The translations under genes and the position numbers were made by a program. A DNA stretch of 64,000 nt. Source: Brachypodius melanocephalos. Lineage: Eukaryota > Chordata > Aves > Passeriformes > Pycnonotidae. The notes below the pieces were generated by a model. It was not told where the DNA came from. It worked only from the letters and a program-made list of their open reading frames with translations, and did not search any database. Positions within the stretch are counted from its first letter, which is position 1; every line of letters begins with the position of its first letter. Of the stretch, positions 36,292 to 47,200 are shown piece after piece. Location: contig VZSR01000514.1 in NCBI GenBank assembly GCA_013398615.1, positions 1,793,790-1,857,789 on the forward strand. The letters run 5' to 3'.

Positions 36292-39200
36292 TCATGAGGC
36301 CGCTCTCCAGGCTTCCCTCAGCCTCGCCTTCACCTGAAACTTCTGCACCTGCAGCACGACACCAAACTTGCCCTCCAGCGAGGGCAGGGGCTGGTCCTCA
36401 GGGCACTCGAGTGTGAATCTCTGCAGCACCCAGGCCAGGAAGAGAAAGAGCTCCATCTTAGCCAGGACTTTTCCCAGGCAGACACGGATCCCAGCTCCAA
36501 AGGGGAGGTAGCTGGGTGAGGGTGAATGGATGTGCTGGCCCTGCTCATCCAGGAAGCGGCCTGCAAGGGGAAGGGGCACCACTGGCATCAGCAGGGTGAT
36601 CCCTTCTGATCACCCTTCTGAGACCTGCCTGAGTTCATCACGTGTGTCCCTCCCAGGAGCTGCAGGAGCAGAGAGGTGCAAATGCCCCAGAAGGGCAGGA
36701 ACAGGATCCAATGCCTCAGCACCAAGCATCCCCCAGGACTCAGCCTCTCCTGCTGCACCCACCCAGCCATCCCCTGGGCCAGGAGAGGATGGGGATCACA
36801 CAACCCACCAGGATTGAACTCCTCAGGCTTGTCCCACTCCTTCTCGTCATGGTGCACAGACCAGAGGTTGATGATGACCCTGGCGCCCTTGGGGATGGAG
36901 TATTCCCCAATGCTGCAAGGCGGACACAGAGTGAGGCAGTCGCTCCCTCCCCACAGTCTCTGCCCGTGACCTGGATGTGCCCCAAGGGGGTCTCACCTGG
37001 TGTCAGCAAGGGACACATGTGGGATGAGCAGGGGGGACACGGGCCGGATGCGCAGCACTTCACTGATGGTGGCCTCCAGGTAGGGCAGCAGTGGGCGGTC
37101 ACTGAGGTGGGGGTGACGTACCAGGCCAATCTTGTGGTCCATTTCCTCCTGGATCTTCCTCTGGATCTGAAAGCAAAGCAAAGACCAATGTGGGAGCCCA
37201 GGGAGCAGGGTGCCCTGTGCACAGTGGAGTATACCCAGCGTCATCAACATGTTCTGTCAGGTTGCATGGGGCAGAAATGCCCACAGCCTGATCTGCTTAT
37301 ATGCAGAGCCTGAGTTCTCTTTTGGCACCTGCCTTCCCTAAAACGCCCCATGAACATCCCTGGTGCTGGAGGAAACCCAAGCCCCCGCTGCAGGGTGCAG
37401 ACCCTACCTCAGGGTAGTGGAGCAGGTAGAGCACGGCCCATTTGAGCACAGTTGTGGTGGTCTCCACACCAGCCCCAAAGATGTCCCCTACTGTCATGAG
37501 GAGGTGGTCGTCAGTCAGCTCCAGCCCCGGCTCTGGAGGGCTGCTGTTCTCAGCACTGAGCCTCACTTGCAGGAGGGCATCCATCAGGTCCTTCACGGTG
37601 TCTTCACAGAAAGCTTCCTGCCAAGAGACATGCATGAGCCAGGCTGTCCTGGGCACAGTGCCCACCACCCCAGCTCCACCATCTCCCTGTCCTGGCCCTG
37701 CTAGCACCTTGTGTTCAGTGAATTTCTGCTGGAGCAGCTGGTCCCGGACCTGGAGGCATTTCTTCAGCAGGGCCAGGTCCTTATTGGGAAATATCTGAGG
37801 GAGAAAAGCACTTTACAACAGTGAAGCTACAGCTCAGCCAGCCCAGCCCCTGCAGGCCCCCAGGCAGTCACTCAGTGTCCCCCAGTGGGTCTTGTGGGTC
37901 ACCGGGACAGGGACCCTCCTAACTCAGTAGGGCTCCTACAGGACACATCCCAGCTCCTTCCTCTCATCTGAGGTGAAAGGAATGGGCAGTGCCCATGTCC
38001 CTGCTCACCTGGAGCCAGGGGAAGATGTCCACCAAGCTCTCCTTGGCCACGGTGTCCACGATACCCTGGCTGTACTCCAGCATGGCCTCGAACTCAGGGT
38101 CCCCACGCCGATATGAGGAGTTGAAGCAGAGAGAGCAGACCACGTTGGTGACAGCCCGTGTGAGCTCGGGGGCCATGTCCAGGGCCACGTCCTGCGCAGC
38201 GCTGAGTGTCTCACACAGGGACGCAGCCTCCCGGCAGACTGGGGTGGAGGAGAGGCAGGCCGGGGCGTGATGAGGGAGTGGTGATTAAGCCAAGGGGGTG
38301 AAAGGGGCACCTGGGGGCTGGGAGGAAGGGTCCCCTGCTCATTCAGGGTGTGCAGCTTGCAGAGGGCATCCCCAGACAGGGCTGGGCCCTGAGGGGCTGG
38401 GATGGGCAGAAGGGACAAAGCTGGATGGGCAGAAGGGACAATGCTGGGTGCTGGGGAGGAGCAGAGAGAAAATGGAGATGTGCAAGGATGTCCTCCCGGG
38501 CAGAGTGGAGAGCTGGCTCCATGCCTCAGTTTCCCCATCTGTGAGTCAGAGGGACTGAAGTTCAGGGTAGAAAACACACGGAGAGGTGTTGGTAAAGTAC
38601 AGGGGATGTCAGGAGAGGGATAGAGTCCCTGCCTGGCAAGCTGTGGGGATACCAAGGCGCACGGGCTGAACCACAGTCTTTCCTTGTTATCCAGGGAATC
38701 GGGGCACTTAAGAAGAAAAAGTACAGCGTGGAAGGGAACCAGAGGTGGGGGGAGCCTGGGGCTAGAGGGAGGCACTTACTGATCCTCTCGAGGGCGAGTG
38801 AGCCTTCCCCGAACATGGAGAGGGCGGTGTGCACCAGCTTGCGCTGGAACTTCCAGAGGGGCCCGTAGCTGGCGAAGGCGATGTCCTTGCCCCCCCGGGA
38901 CAGCAAGTCCGTGGTCACCTGAGGGACAGGCAATCCCAGAGTCACCGCAGGGTAGCCCCTCCGAGAATGGATGATCATCTCACCCCATCCCAGAAATGGC
39001 CAGGGGAGCCAGAGGTTAATGCAGGCAGACAAAGCATAGGACACGAGCTTTGTTTTCTCCCTGCCAAGGATTGATGAAGAGGTTTGGGGACAGATGCGAA
39101 GGTTAGAGGCTCTAGGATGCCCAGGGAACTTAAGGGGTGCAGGGAGCCTGTTAGTACGTGAACCCACATCCCTGTGCCCAGGGATGCAGCCAGCTGCAGG

Positions 39201-39735
39201 AAAATCAGGCACCCTTGGGATAGAGGATGACAGGGCTCGCCCTGGGGAACAGGGTATGGAGGGGCCGCCCTGCCCCAGGCTTGCTGCAGGATGCAGCAAG
39301 GATGCGGAGGGGACACGGACCTGTTGCCTGCCAGTGTCTTTCTTGGGAGCGTCCCCCGCCTCACCCCACGCCACAGTGGGAAGGGGTCTCCAAAACCTGC
39401 TGCCAACTCACGGTGCGGGGCCGTCCAGCGAAGTCTTTGCCCTTTTTCAGCAGCACCTCCCTGGCGTGCCGATAGCTGTTCACCACCACCACGTAGTGGG
39501 AGCCCATCCAGAGGGCGTAGAGGCTGCCGTAGTGTCCCTGCAGGCGCCACAGCCGCAGGTGGAGCTGCGGGTGCCCGGCCAGCTGCAGCAGGCTCCCCAC
39601 CAGCGGCAGGGCGGGCAGGCTCCGTGGGCGCCCCAGCCCTGTCCCCGTGGCCATTGCCAGGGTGTCCCTCCGGCGCGCCAGCCCCCAGGTGCAGAGCAGG
39701 GCCAGGGCCAGCAGCAGGGCACCCAGCAGCGCCAT
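36292..39735 (-). CDS. CYP17A1: steroid 17-alpha-hydroxylase/17,20-lyase (CYP17A1), complete, eight exons
   Basis: Endoplasmic-reticulum P450 that 17-hydroxylates pregnenolone and progesterone and cleaves the C17-20 bond, giving androgen precursors. Exons in coding order (complement): 39412-39735, 38780-38918, 38009-38238, 37708-37794, 37408-37617, 36997-37166, 36809-36912, 36292-36560. All have GT/AG boundaries and the total is 1,533 nt, 510 aa (human 508). Visible: a leucine-rich N-terminal anchor (residues 1-20) followed by RRR; hinge LPALPLVGSL (about 40-49); KKGKDFAGRP; I-helix GDIFGAGVETTTT with the AGxxT oxygen-activation motif near 309-313; K-helix ExxR in EVLRIR; and heme-binding PFGAGIRVCLG with axial Cys449. 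Exons 2-4, 6 and 7 (139, 230, 87, 170, 104 nt) agree with the human exon lengths as I recall them. No lesion is seen, so the gene should be functional. Confidence 0.97.
38401..38446. repeat. two-copy 23-bp tandem duplication in CYP17A1 intron 2
   Basis: Two adjacent 23-base copies beginning GATGGGCAGAAGGGACAA differ by one base. They lie within the intron between exons 2 and 3 and have no coding effect. Confidence 0.9.
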
Positions 39736-39772
39736 GGCGGGGCCGGCTGAGGGGCTGCGGCGCGCGGGGGGC

Positions 39773-39830
39773 CCTTATAGCGGCTGCGGGGTCGTCTCCT
39801 TGACTCTGAGGCGGGCTCGGCTCCTTATCG
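39773..39830 (-). promoter_or_regulatory. CYP17A1: CYP17A1 proximal promoter: TATA box with SF-1-like and GATA motifs
   Basis: On the minus strand TATAAGG lies 38-44 bases before the start codon (plus 39,773-39,779). Upstream are GTCAAGGAG, close to a steroidogenic factor 1 half-site (about 39,796-39,804), and CGATAAGG, a GATA motif (about 39,823-39,830). SF-1 and GATA4/6 are known regulators of mammalian CYP17A1. Motif assignment here is by eye. The close TATA-ATG spacing implies a very short 5' UTR. Confidence 0.5.
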
Positions 39831-40260
39831 GGGGGACAAGGAGGGGGGAGCCGGGCGCTGGGCCCGTGGCCAGCTCTGCAGCTGCGGGCACATGGCGGGG
39901 GGCGAGGGCAGCGGGGCCACGGCCACCCTGGGTGGCCATGGGGGAGCTGCTTCCAGCGCGCTGGGGGCCAGGGGATGCCCAGGGTCAGATCCGTCCTTGG
40001 GGTTCCATGCCCAGGGTCCTGTGGTGGGCCAGGGGTGTGGGGACAGCTGAGCCCTCGAGGTCTGTCCTGGGTGCCGTGAGCACAGCTGGGGGGTCTGGCG
40101 GGGCACTGGAATCCATCCCCAGCCTGGGAGCGCCTCGACAGATCCGGGAGGGAATGGGCAGCACTAGAAATGCTGATCAGCCCGGAGCATCCCTGATCAT
40201 GAGCTCTTGTGAGTGCTGGGGAGACACGGGCAGCACTTGACACTGCTGGGCAGCCCTCGC

Positions 40261-40438
40261 AATGCTGGTGAGCGCTGGTCGGCCCCTGGTACCATTGGTC
40301 AGCCCTGGTCAGTACAGGTGGAGTACTGGCCAGGGCTGAGAAACCCTGGTGAGCGCTGGGCAGTGCTGGTCAGCGCTGGGCAGTGCTGAGAAACGCTGGT
40401 CAGCGCTGGTCTGTGCTTGTCAGTGCTGAGCAGCCTGT
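40261..40438. repeat. degenerate minisatellite with period of about 10 bp
   Basis: Tandem decamers resembling CAGYGCTGGT (for example CAGTGCTGGT, CAGCGCTGGG, CAGTGCTGAG, AAACGCTGGT) continue for about 18 units, with occasional one-base phase slips. Related GTGCTGGG units extend to about 40,211. The unit is close to a palindrome around AGCGCT. It sits between two divergent promoters. Confidence 0.85.
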
Positions 40439-40593
40439 GGATGTCCGTGCCGGAGCCGATGAGGTGTCCTGGGGGAGCCGTTTGGGAGCAAAGCCCCTCC
40501 CAGCAGTGTCCCCGACCACCGCGGGCTCTGCGCCTTCCCGAGCCTTCAGGCCCCCGGCGCTCGCCGTAGCGGTTCCCGGGGGTAGGAGGAGCA

Positions 40594-40619
40594 GGGCGGG
40601 GGCGGGGTAAGATGGCGGC
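40594..40619 (+). promoter_or_regulatory. BORCS7: BORCS7 core promoter: GC boxes and YY1-type site over the start codon
   Basis: GGGCGGGGGCGGGG (about 40,594-40,607) is followed immediately by AAGATGGCGGC (40,609-40,619), a classic YY1 binding site that contains the start codon. This is the usual TATA-less housekeeping promoter with a very short 5' UTR. Confidence 0.6.
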
Positions 40620-42609
40620 GGGGGGTGCGGCGGATGCCCAGGCGCGTTTTGGTCACTCGGTGAAGGGGCTCCTGACGGAGAAGGTGACGAGCTGCGGCAC
40701 CGACGTGATCGCTCTCACTAAGCAGGTGCTGAAGGGCTCCCGTAGCGCCGAGGTGAGCGGCGGGTGCCGGCGGGCAGGCGATTACAGGGCCGGAGCGGAG
40801 CTGGGAGCGGGGAGCGCGGCGCCGATGCATGCTGGGAGCTGTAGTTCGAGGAGGGGACACATTCTCGTGTCGGGGCAGGGACGGCATGCGGCCACGGCTG
40901 GGCAGCGCTTCGAGACTCCTGCGGTGGCAGGCCGTAGGGTGACTGCCAGGGTGGCAGGTGGGAGCGGTGCCTCAGGCGTTCCCGATGGATGTGCTCTCAC
41001 AGCAGCGCGGTGATCCTCGCACGGTGTCACCCTAAGTGTCACCAGGGCTTCGGGACAGCCGTCACGGGAGTCTCGGGAAAGGCAAAGGTGCAGTGTCTCA
41101 GCCTAGTTTGTACGTTTGTCTTTTAGCTCCTGGGTCAAGCTGCGAGAAACATGGTAATGCAAGAAGATGCCATCTTGCACTCAGAAGATGTAAGCTGTGT
41201 TCTTGTACTCGAGCAGCAGTGTTGCTAGGGACAGAAGGAGAGGAGGGTGGTAAGAACAGTTTGCAGCCGTGCTACCGGAGCCCTGGAGTGAAATACATGA
41301 CTTCAAGCAGCAGGGCTGGTGGCCAGAATAATTTAGTGTTTCCTCAAACCCAGTGCCACAGGACTCCCGATGTCCTGCAGCCCAGCCAGCCCTCAAGTTG
41401 TGCCCTTCTCTGACAGAAAGCTTTGAGGGACTGTGGGCTGAAACAAAGCACTTGTGTCTCTGCCTGTCACTGGGAAAGGAGAGAGAAGTGTGCCACTGCT
41501 GACAGATGCCAGCAGGGGTGTTCTGGAGGCAATGGAGCAATACAGTGGTGGCTGTGCTGGAGGAACTCCCCAGGGCATTAGGAAGGCTTGCACTGTGATT
41601 TCTGTAGGCATTCATTCCTTGTTTTGTTCTCCACAGAGTTTAAGAAAAATGGCCATAATAACTACTCATCTACAGTACCAGTAAGTAGGGGACACCAGTA
41701 AGTAGGCATTCTCTCTTGGGGGCTGAAAGGATCCCTCAGTCCTCTGTTTTCCTTAAAGACTTTGCATGAAGTCACCAGCTCAGACTGGTCCCTCTTTTTC
41801 AGTTCTTCAAAGCTGAACAGGCCCTGGAGCTGGAATTTTCCAGCCCTTTTCAGGCTGTTTTGGGGTGGGAGCTGAAATTTTTGCCTCCTGTTTGCCATGC
41901 ACTCCAATGAGTGTGTATGATGTCCCTGGGACTAAGAAGGAGAACCAGCGCTGCTTCTATCCCCCAGGACATAATCCAGAAACACCCTGGAGTTTTGGCC
42001 TCTTGAGCCCTTGTTCAACATAACATAAACCATGACTGAGATTTTGGTTTTTTAATGCTCTTTTTGTCTTTCTTTTTCTCATCTAGGCAAGAAGCAATTC
42101 AAAAGAAGTGAGTTCGGGGAGGACCTGGGGGACGCGTGTGGGGGTGGAAAGGGGAAGGTCATGGAGTTGGATGGGGGAAAGCAGAATGGAAAGGTTTTTG
42201 CAACTGCCTTTGAGGCAGATGCTGGTCCAGCAGGATAGTGCTTCAGTATTGTGAAGAGATGGGAATTTGAGTGAAGAGATGGGATTCATACCAAAACTTC
42301 TTTTTGTTTAATTGATGTGATAGAGCATGTGAGGCTCTGTGCTTGTGAGAGGAGATGAGGGTGGTGGGAGACGAGCTGTGTGCAGCAGGGACACAGTGAT
42401 GTTTGCTTTGTGGGCACATAGAGGGGAGTCAGGGGACTCCAGGGTTTCTCTTTGCTGTAGTGTCTGCTCTAGAGCTGCTCTGGTCCCTCGGGCACAGGCA
42501 GCACAGCACAGTCTGGGAGCAGATCTCACCATGAACCTCCTCTTGCTTGGTGCCCAGTGTGGAGCGCTCGTCAAACCTTCAGGACCAGCTGAGTCACTTG
42601 CTGAAATGA
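40612..42609 (+). CDS. BORCS7: BLOC-1 related complex subunit 7 (BORCS7), complete, five exons
   Basis: Small subunit of BORC, the eight-member complex on the cytosolic face of lysosomes that recruits ARL8 and kinesins and drives lysosomes to the cell periphery. Exons 40612-40752, 41127-41189, 41637-41680, 42087-42107 and 42558-42609 join in phases 0, 0, 2 and 2 and close at TGA 42,607-42,609, giving 106 aa (human about 105-106). Visible: QARFGHSVKGLLTEKV, DVIALTKQVLKGSRS, an alpha-helical middle ending in AILHSED, KMAIITTHLQYQQEAIQ, and an SHLLK C-terminus. These are near-identical to mammals, so the family is certain. The protein is all-helical and coiled-coil prone, with no signal peptide. 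Exon 4 is only 21 nt. It shares its upstream region with CYP17A1 and lies 1.7 kb before AS3MT on the same strand. Confidence 0.97.
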
Positions 42610-43760
42610 AGGGGAGCACAAGGAAATCTCGACCGGCACTGAGGGAGTGAAGTATCCTCTCCCTTCCTCGGGGCATAGAACTATGTCTGGATGATGCTGG
42701 CTGTCAGCTGGGATATGTGCAGAGTCTGTGTTTCTGGGCACCTGGCTCCCTCTTGTGTGCCTGCATCCACACCTCTGCTCCAGGATGCTCAACCAAGCAC
42801 CTGCACCTTGGTGAAACAAACTCCCTGAAACTTTGCTCCTCCCAATAATTCCTGTGTCTGCTTACTTCCCACAGAAGTAGAGTGAGGTGCTCAGCCCACA
42901 CCAACACCCTTGGCAAGAAATGCAGAGTTGAGGCATGGCATTCAAATGCAGGTGCCTACAGTTTGCCCCTGGTCTGTATTTAGCCACAGAGGTGGCACAG
43001 AGTGCAGTTTATTTAGGGCATTTTAATCAGTGTGAGCTGCAAGTGCCTGGATGAGTCAGAGGTGCTTTACTGTAGGCTGAGGTGCCATTCCCAGCACAGA
43101 ACTTCTGAAACCAGGAATCTAAGCACACACATCTGCCAGTGGCCTAGCTGGATATGGTTTGGCCATAATCCTCCTCAGAGGTTATCTTATTTTCCTCTCT
43201 GCCAGAGTTTGGAACATCATCCCTTTGCCACCCCATATGTGCTGCATTTGGCCTTCAGCTGCATTCCTTTTCCTGGGCTGCTGCTCCAGCTTTTGATGAA
43301 GCAGCCTTGGCTGTGGTGTGTGTGTGTATCTGGTTGGGAAGGTATCCAAAGGCCTGTCTGGGAAGCAGACAGGAGCGCATCATGAGCTGATGTGCTCAGT
43401 TCTGCACTGCTCTGTTGAAGAGTAGTGACCTGTTCACATCCAGGACCAACTATAAATACTGTGTCTTGTTTTTGGTAAGTCACTTATCTGGAGCACTTGG
43501 AGTGCACGGGAAGCACTTGTTTCCCTGAGTGTGCTTTTCACCAGCTGATAGGAGCAGGCAGGCTGAGAGCTGACACTGGCCTGCCATATTCCTATTGGAA
43601 TGCTGCTGGAGTCTGGCTCTTGTGCTGCAGAGCCTTCTTGAGCTGGATTTCACCATCCCTGCCAGTATTTCTGCCTTGGGTGACATTCTGACCCCAGCTT
43701 TGTAGGTGCATTTTGGGAATAAGCGTTTTCCCTGCGACTTTCTTGCTGGGAATAAAAACT
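42610..43760 (+). other. BORCS7: probable BORCS7 3' UTR
   Basis: No coding signal is seen after the BORCS7 stop. The first canonical AATAAA on this strand that could end the transcript is at 43,751-43,756, giving a 3' UTR of about 1.15 kb. The extent is inferred. Confidence 0.4.
43751..43756 (+). terminator. BORCS7: AATAAA polyadenylation signal, candidate for BORCS7
   Basis: Canonical hexamer in GGGAATAAAAACTG, about 1.14 kb after the BORCS7 stop and about 540 bases before the inferred AS3MT exon 1 donor. Confidence 0.4.
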
Positions 43761-44189
43761 GTCCTGAACACACCAAACTACAGCAGTCTCATGGATTCTG
43801 TTTCTGGTGGTCCCTGTGCATCAGGGAGACTGTTTGGGATGGTGGGTCTCTGCCCCCCAGGATCCTCCATTCTGCTTTAGCTCTGAAGGCTTTGCAGAGG
43901 GGGTGTGACCTTGCTGCTGGTGGCTTGTCCCTTCCAAAGTCCTGTCCTCTGCAGAGGCCACAGCAGTCCTGTGGCATTAAATTTGTGTCTCCCTGCCTTT
44001 GGGGCAAGCAGGGACAGGGCTGCACCGTGGAGATGCAGAGCTGTTGGGGAACAGGCAGCAAGGTGGGTGTTGAGTGTGTGAGTTTTGGGGGTGTGGGTGC
44101 AGCAAGAACCGTGACTGATGGCAGCGTGCTCAGCACGGGAGTGGGGCCAGCAGCCCTCGCTGTGCCTGTGTCCTGCGGGGCCGTGTGCC

Positions 44190-44298
44190 AGGGCGGAAGC
44201 CAGGCCCGGGCAGTGTGGGATGCCGGGACAGCACAGGGTATGGGGAGGAGCGTGGCCGGGCTGGGCAGAGTCCAGCTGAGGCGCTGCAGCTGGAGGCA
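44190..44298 (+). promoter_or_regulatory. AS3MT: AS3MT promoter/first exon (inferred), ending in the A of the start codon
   Basis: The first clear AS3MT coding exon begins TG GCG, so its upstream exon must supply one base. A GC-rich segment ends GGAGGCA followed by a GTAAGA donor at 44,299. Joining it to 44,640 gives GGAGGC-ATG-G, a good Kozak context with a 14-residue N-terminal leader matching the length of the human one. The 5' limit is a guess. A GGCGGAAGCC (ETS-type) motif is at about 44,193-44,202. Confidence 0.5.
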
Positions 44299-47200
44299 GT
44301 AAGACAGGCCAGGGCCTCTGCCAGGGGTGCTGGGGTTGCTCTTGGAACCAGGGGCTCTCTGCAGAGCAGGGGAGGGGGGATTTACCCTACAGGGAAGTTT
44401 TGGGGATTCATCTCTCCAGGGCAGCTGGGGCTGGATTTTTTGGGGGTGGGGGGATGTTGTCAGATGCCCTCTGGAGAATCCTGTTAGACTGCAAGTTTGG
44501 GGGGCTTCTCAGGGTTCTGCTGGGAGAGCAAAAAGTGCTCTGGTATCCGGGGGAGGAGAGGGATTCAGAGCTCTTGGGAGGACCTGGTGTGGTGCCCATC
44601 TCTGTGGTGTCAGCCACCAGCCCCACATTCCTGTTGCAGTGGCGACTCCCTGCAGAGAGCTGGTCCACCAGGATGTGCAGGTGAGGGGCGTGGATGGGAG
44701 CTGGCAGAGGGATGGGGCAGTTGGGCAGGGGGTGTGTGCTTGGGCTGTGCCAGAGTTCCTGCTGCCATTGGAGGATAAAGCTTGTTTCAGGGCCCAGATG
44801 AAAATGCCAGGTGCAGTTGGCATGTCCTTTTGCACACAGGAATGAGGGACAGAGCAACCTCTCATTGCCCTGCCCTTGTTCCCTGCACCCTTCTAAGCCA
44901 GGGAAATGGTGGCTGCAGCCTCCAAAGTTACCGAAAATGGGAATTAAATTCCCTCCTGCAAAAACACATCAGTGTGTGTGAGCAAAGGGAGCTGGGAAGG
45001 ATGGGGATGAAGGGATGTCTCATCTTAGCGTAGTTTTTGGCTGGAGAGTGCTAGTGCCAGAGGAATGCGGGCATGTACTGGCCGAATGCAGGCGTGACCC
45101 CCACGTTTTAGAGCATGGGGACCTCCCAGGGCTCAACTTTTCGCAGTTTAGTGGCCTCTGTCCTTCCCATCTCAGGATTACTATGGCAAAGAGCTGCAGA
45201 AGACAGAGGACCTCAAAACCAATGCGTGCATCACCTCAGCCAGGCCTCTTTCCAAGATGGTGAGAGATGCTCTGGAGCATATCCATGAGGAGGTGGTGGC
45301 CAGGTAAACCCCAGGGTCTCTCCTCCACTGCTTCATCCCCATGGGCTGCAGCCCCTTCTTGGCTGTGCCGTGGGGCACCTCCACCAGCTCAGCTCAGCAT
45401 CCACGCAGGTACTATGGCTGCGGTCTAGTGATCCCTGAGTGCCTGTCATCGTGCCGGATTCTGGACCTGGGCTGCGGCAGCGGCCGGGACTGCTACCTGC
45501 TGAGCCAGCTGGTCGGGGAGCAGGGCCACGTCACCGGGATAGATATGACCGAGGGCCAAGTATGGCACAGATCTGGGGCTCCCCCTCATCCTCCCAGCAG
45601 CCCCCCAACATTGTTCCCTTCCTCCTGCCAGGTGGAGGTGGCAAAGAAGCACATTGCCTACCACATGGATAAATTTGGCTACCGAAAGCCAAACGTGGAG
45701 TTCTTGCATGGTTACATGGAGAAGCTGGATGATGCCGGACTGGCTGACGAGAGCTATGATATTGTCATGTAGGTGCTGTGCAGGCCACAGTCACCCCCAG
45801 TCCTGCTGCTTCCTGGGGCTGTGAGCTGGGTCTGCATCCCAATGGGTCACCTGCTCCAGAAACACGTGTTAGGAAAAGGGAAATCCCGAGCCAGAGTCTG
45901 GGCTAGAATCTGGGAATACAAACTGCCCTTTTCATGGTTAAATTGGTGTTTCCAAGTCCTGTGTGAAGCGATGGGACACACAGCAGCTGGTGATGCTAAC
46001 TGTGTAAGAGGGTGCGAATAAGCCTTGGTCTCCTCCACAGCTCCAACTGCGTGATCAACCTTGCCCCTGACAAGAGGGCTGTGCTGCAGGAGGCCTTCCG
46101 TGTGTTGAAGGTGATGGTGGGCTGGTGCGCGTGACAGAAAAGCAGGCTTGGGGTGGGCCTGTTACTGGGGTGCCACTGAAAAGCAACAAATGGGATCCAG
46201 CAAGGCAGGGATGCAGGATGGGGTCAGAGGAGGGCATCTCTGCAGAGGGTCCCAAGCAGGGTGGGGATTAAGGGGGTTCCAAATTCTCCCTGCCCCTTTT
46301 ATCCCTTTGCTTCTTGAGGTCTCCCTTCACTCCTTGCTGCCCTCCAGCCTGGGGGAGAGATGTACTTCAGTGACATCTACGCCAGCCAGCGCCTGAGTGA
46401 GACTGTCCGGAAACACCGGGTGCTGTGGGGTGCGTAGGGCTGTGGGATGGGGGTGACATGGCCTGGGGGGACTGGACCTTTGCCTCCATCCCCCATGTCT
46501 GTGATCTCGTGCCAGGAGAATGCCTGGCAGGAGCCCTGTACTGGAGAGACCTGTACAGCATTGCTGAGGAGGTGGGGTTCAGCCCCCCATGCCTGGTCAC
46601 CGCCAGCCCCATCACCATTGGCAACAAGGAGCTGGAGGGCATCATCGGTGAGGATCCAGCTGGGGAGTGTCAGCTCTGGGAAGCTGTGGGAGGCTCTGCT
46701 GGGATCCCAGCCCGGGTGTTCAGTGTCCAAGCCACCAACCTCTCCCTTGTAGGTGACTGCCGCTTTGTTTCCGCAACTTTCCGCCTATTCAAGGTGCTGG
46801 GTGGCGGCTGGGCCGGGCCAGCACAGGTCATCTACAATGGCGGGATTGTGGGGCACGAGCGAGAACTGGTGTTTGATGCCAATTTCACCTTCAAGGTTTG
46901 GGGCTCTGTAGGGAAGAGTTAAAGCTGATGAAGCTGCTACTCAGCAGCATCCTCTGTGATCTGGGGGACAAGCTTTGGTGGAGGGGATGGTGGGTGGGAG
47001 CCAAGGGGCTGTGTAAACCCAGGGGAGTGCAAATGTACAGGAAAGGGAGACAGATGCATGCACTGCTTTGTGGTAAATGTAGAAGCAGGACATCCATGGT
47101 GGCCTCCCAGAATGGTTTGAAGCCTGATGCTTGGGATTTGTGGGTGTTTCTTCAGGTTTTGAGCCAATACATGCTCCTGCTTTCACTCTCCCAGTCATCT

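Larger units (their letters stand above)
39736..40611. other. head-to-head CYP17A1/BORCS7 intergenic region
   Basis: 876 bases separate the two start codons, which point away from each other. The CYP17A1 side has a TATA box. The BORCS7 side has GC boxes and a YY1-type start and no TATA. A decamer minisatellite occupies the middle. Confidence 0.85.

Noticed and set aside
38562..39374. Continuous 270-codon minus-strand frame across CYP17A1 intron 1, exon 2 and intron 2
   Set aside because: Only 38,780-38,918 matches the P450 family and is bounded by splice sites; the rest is intron that happens to lack stops.
38975..40243. 422-codon minus-strand frame over CYP17A1 exon 1 and the divergent promoter
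   Set aside because: It is in a different frame from CYP17A1 exon 1 and is Pro/Ala/Arg-rich, a shadow of GC-rich DNA.
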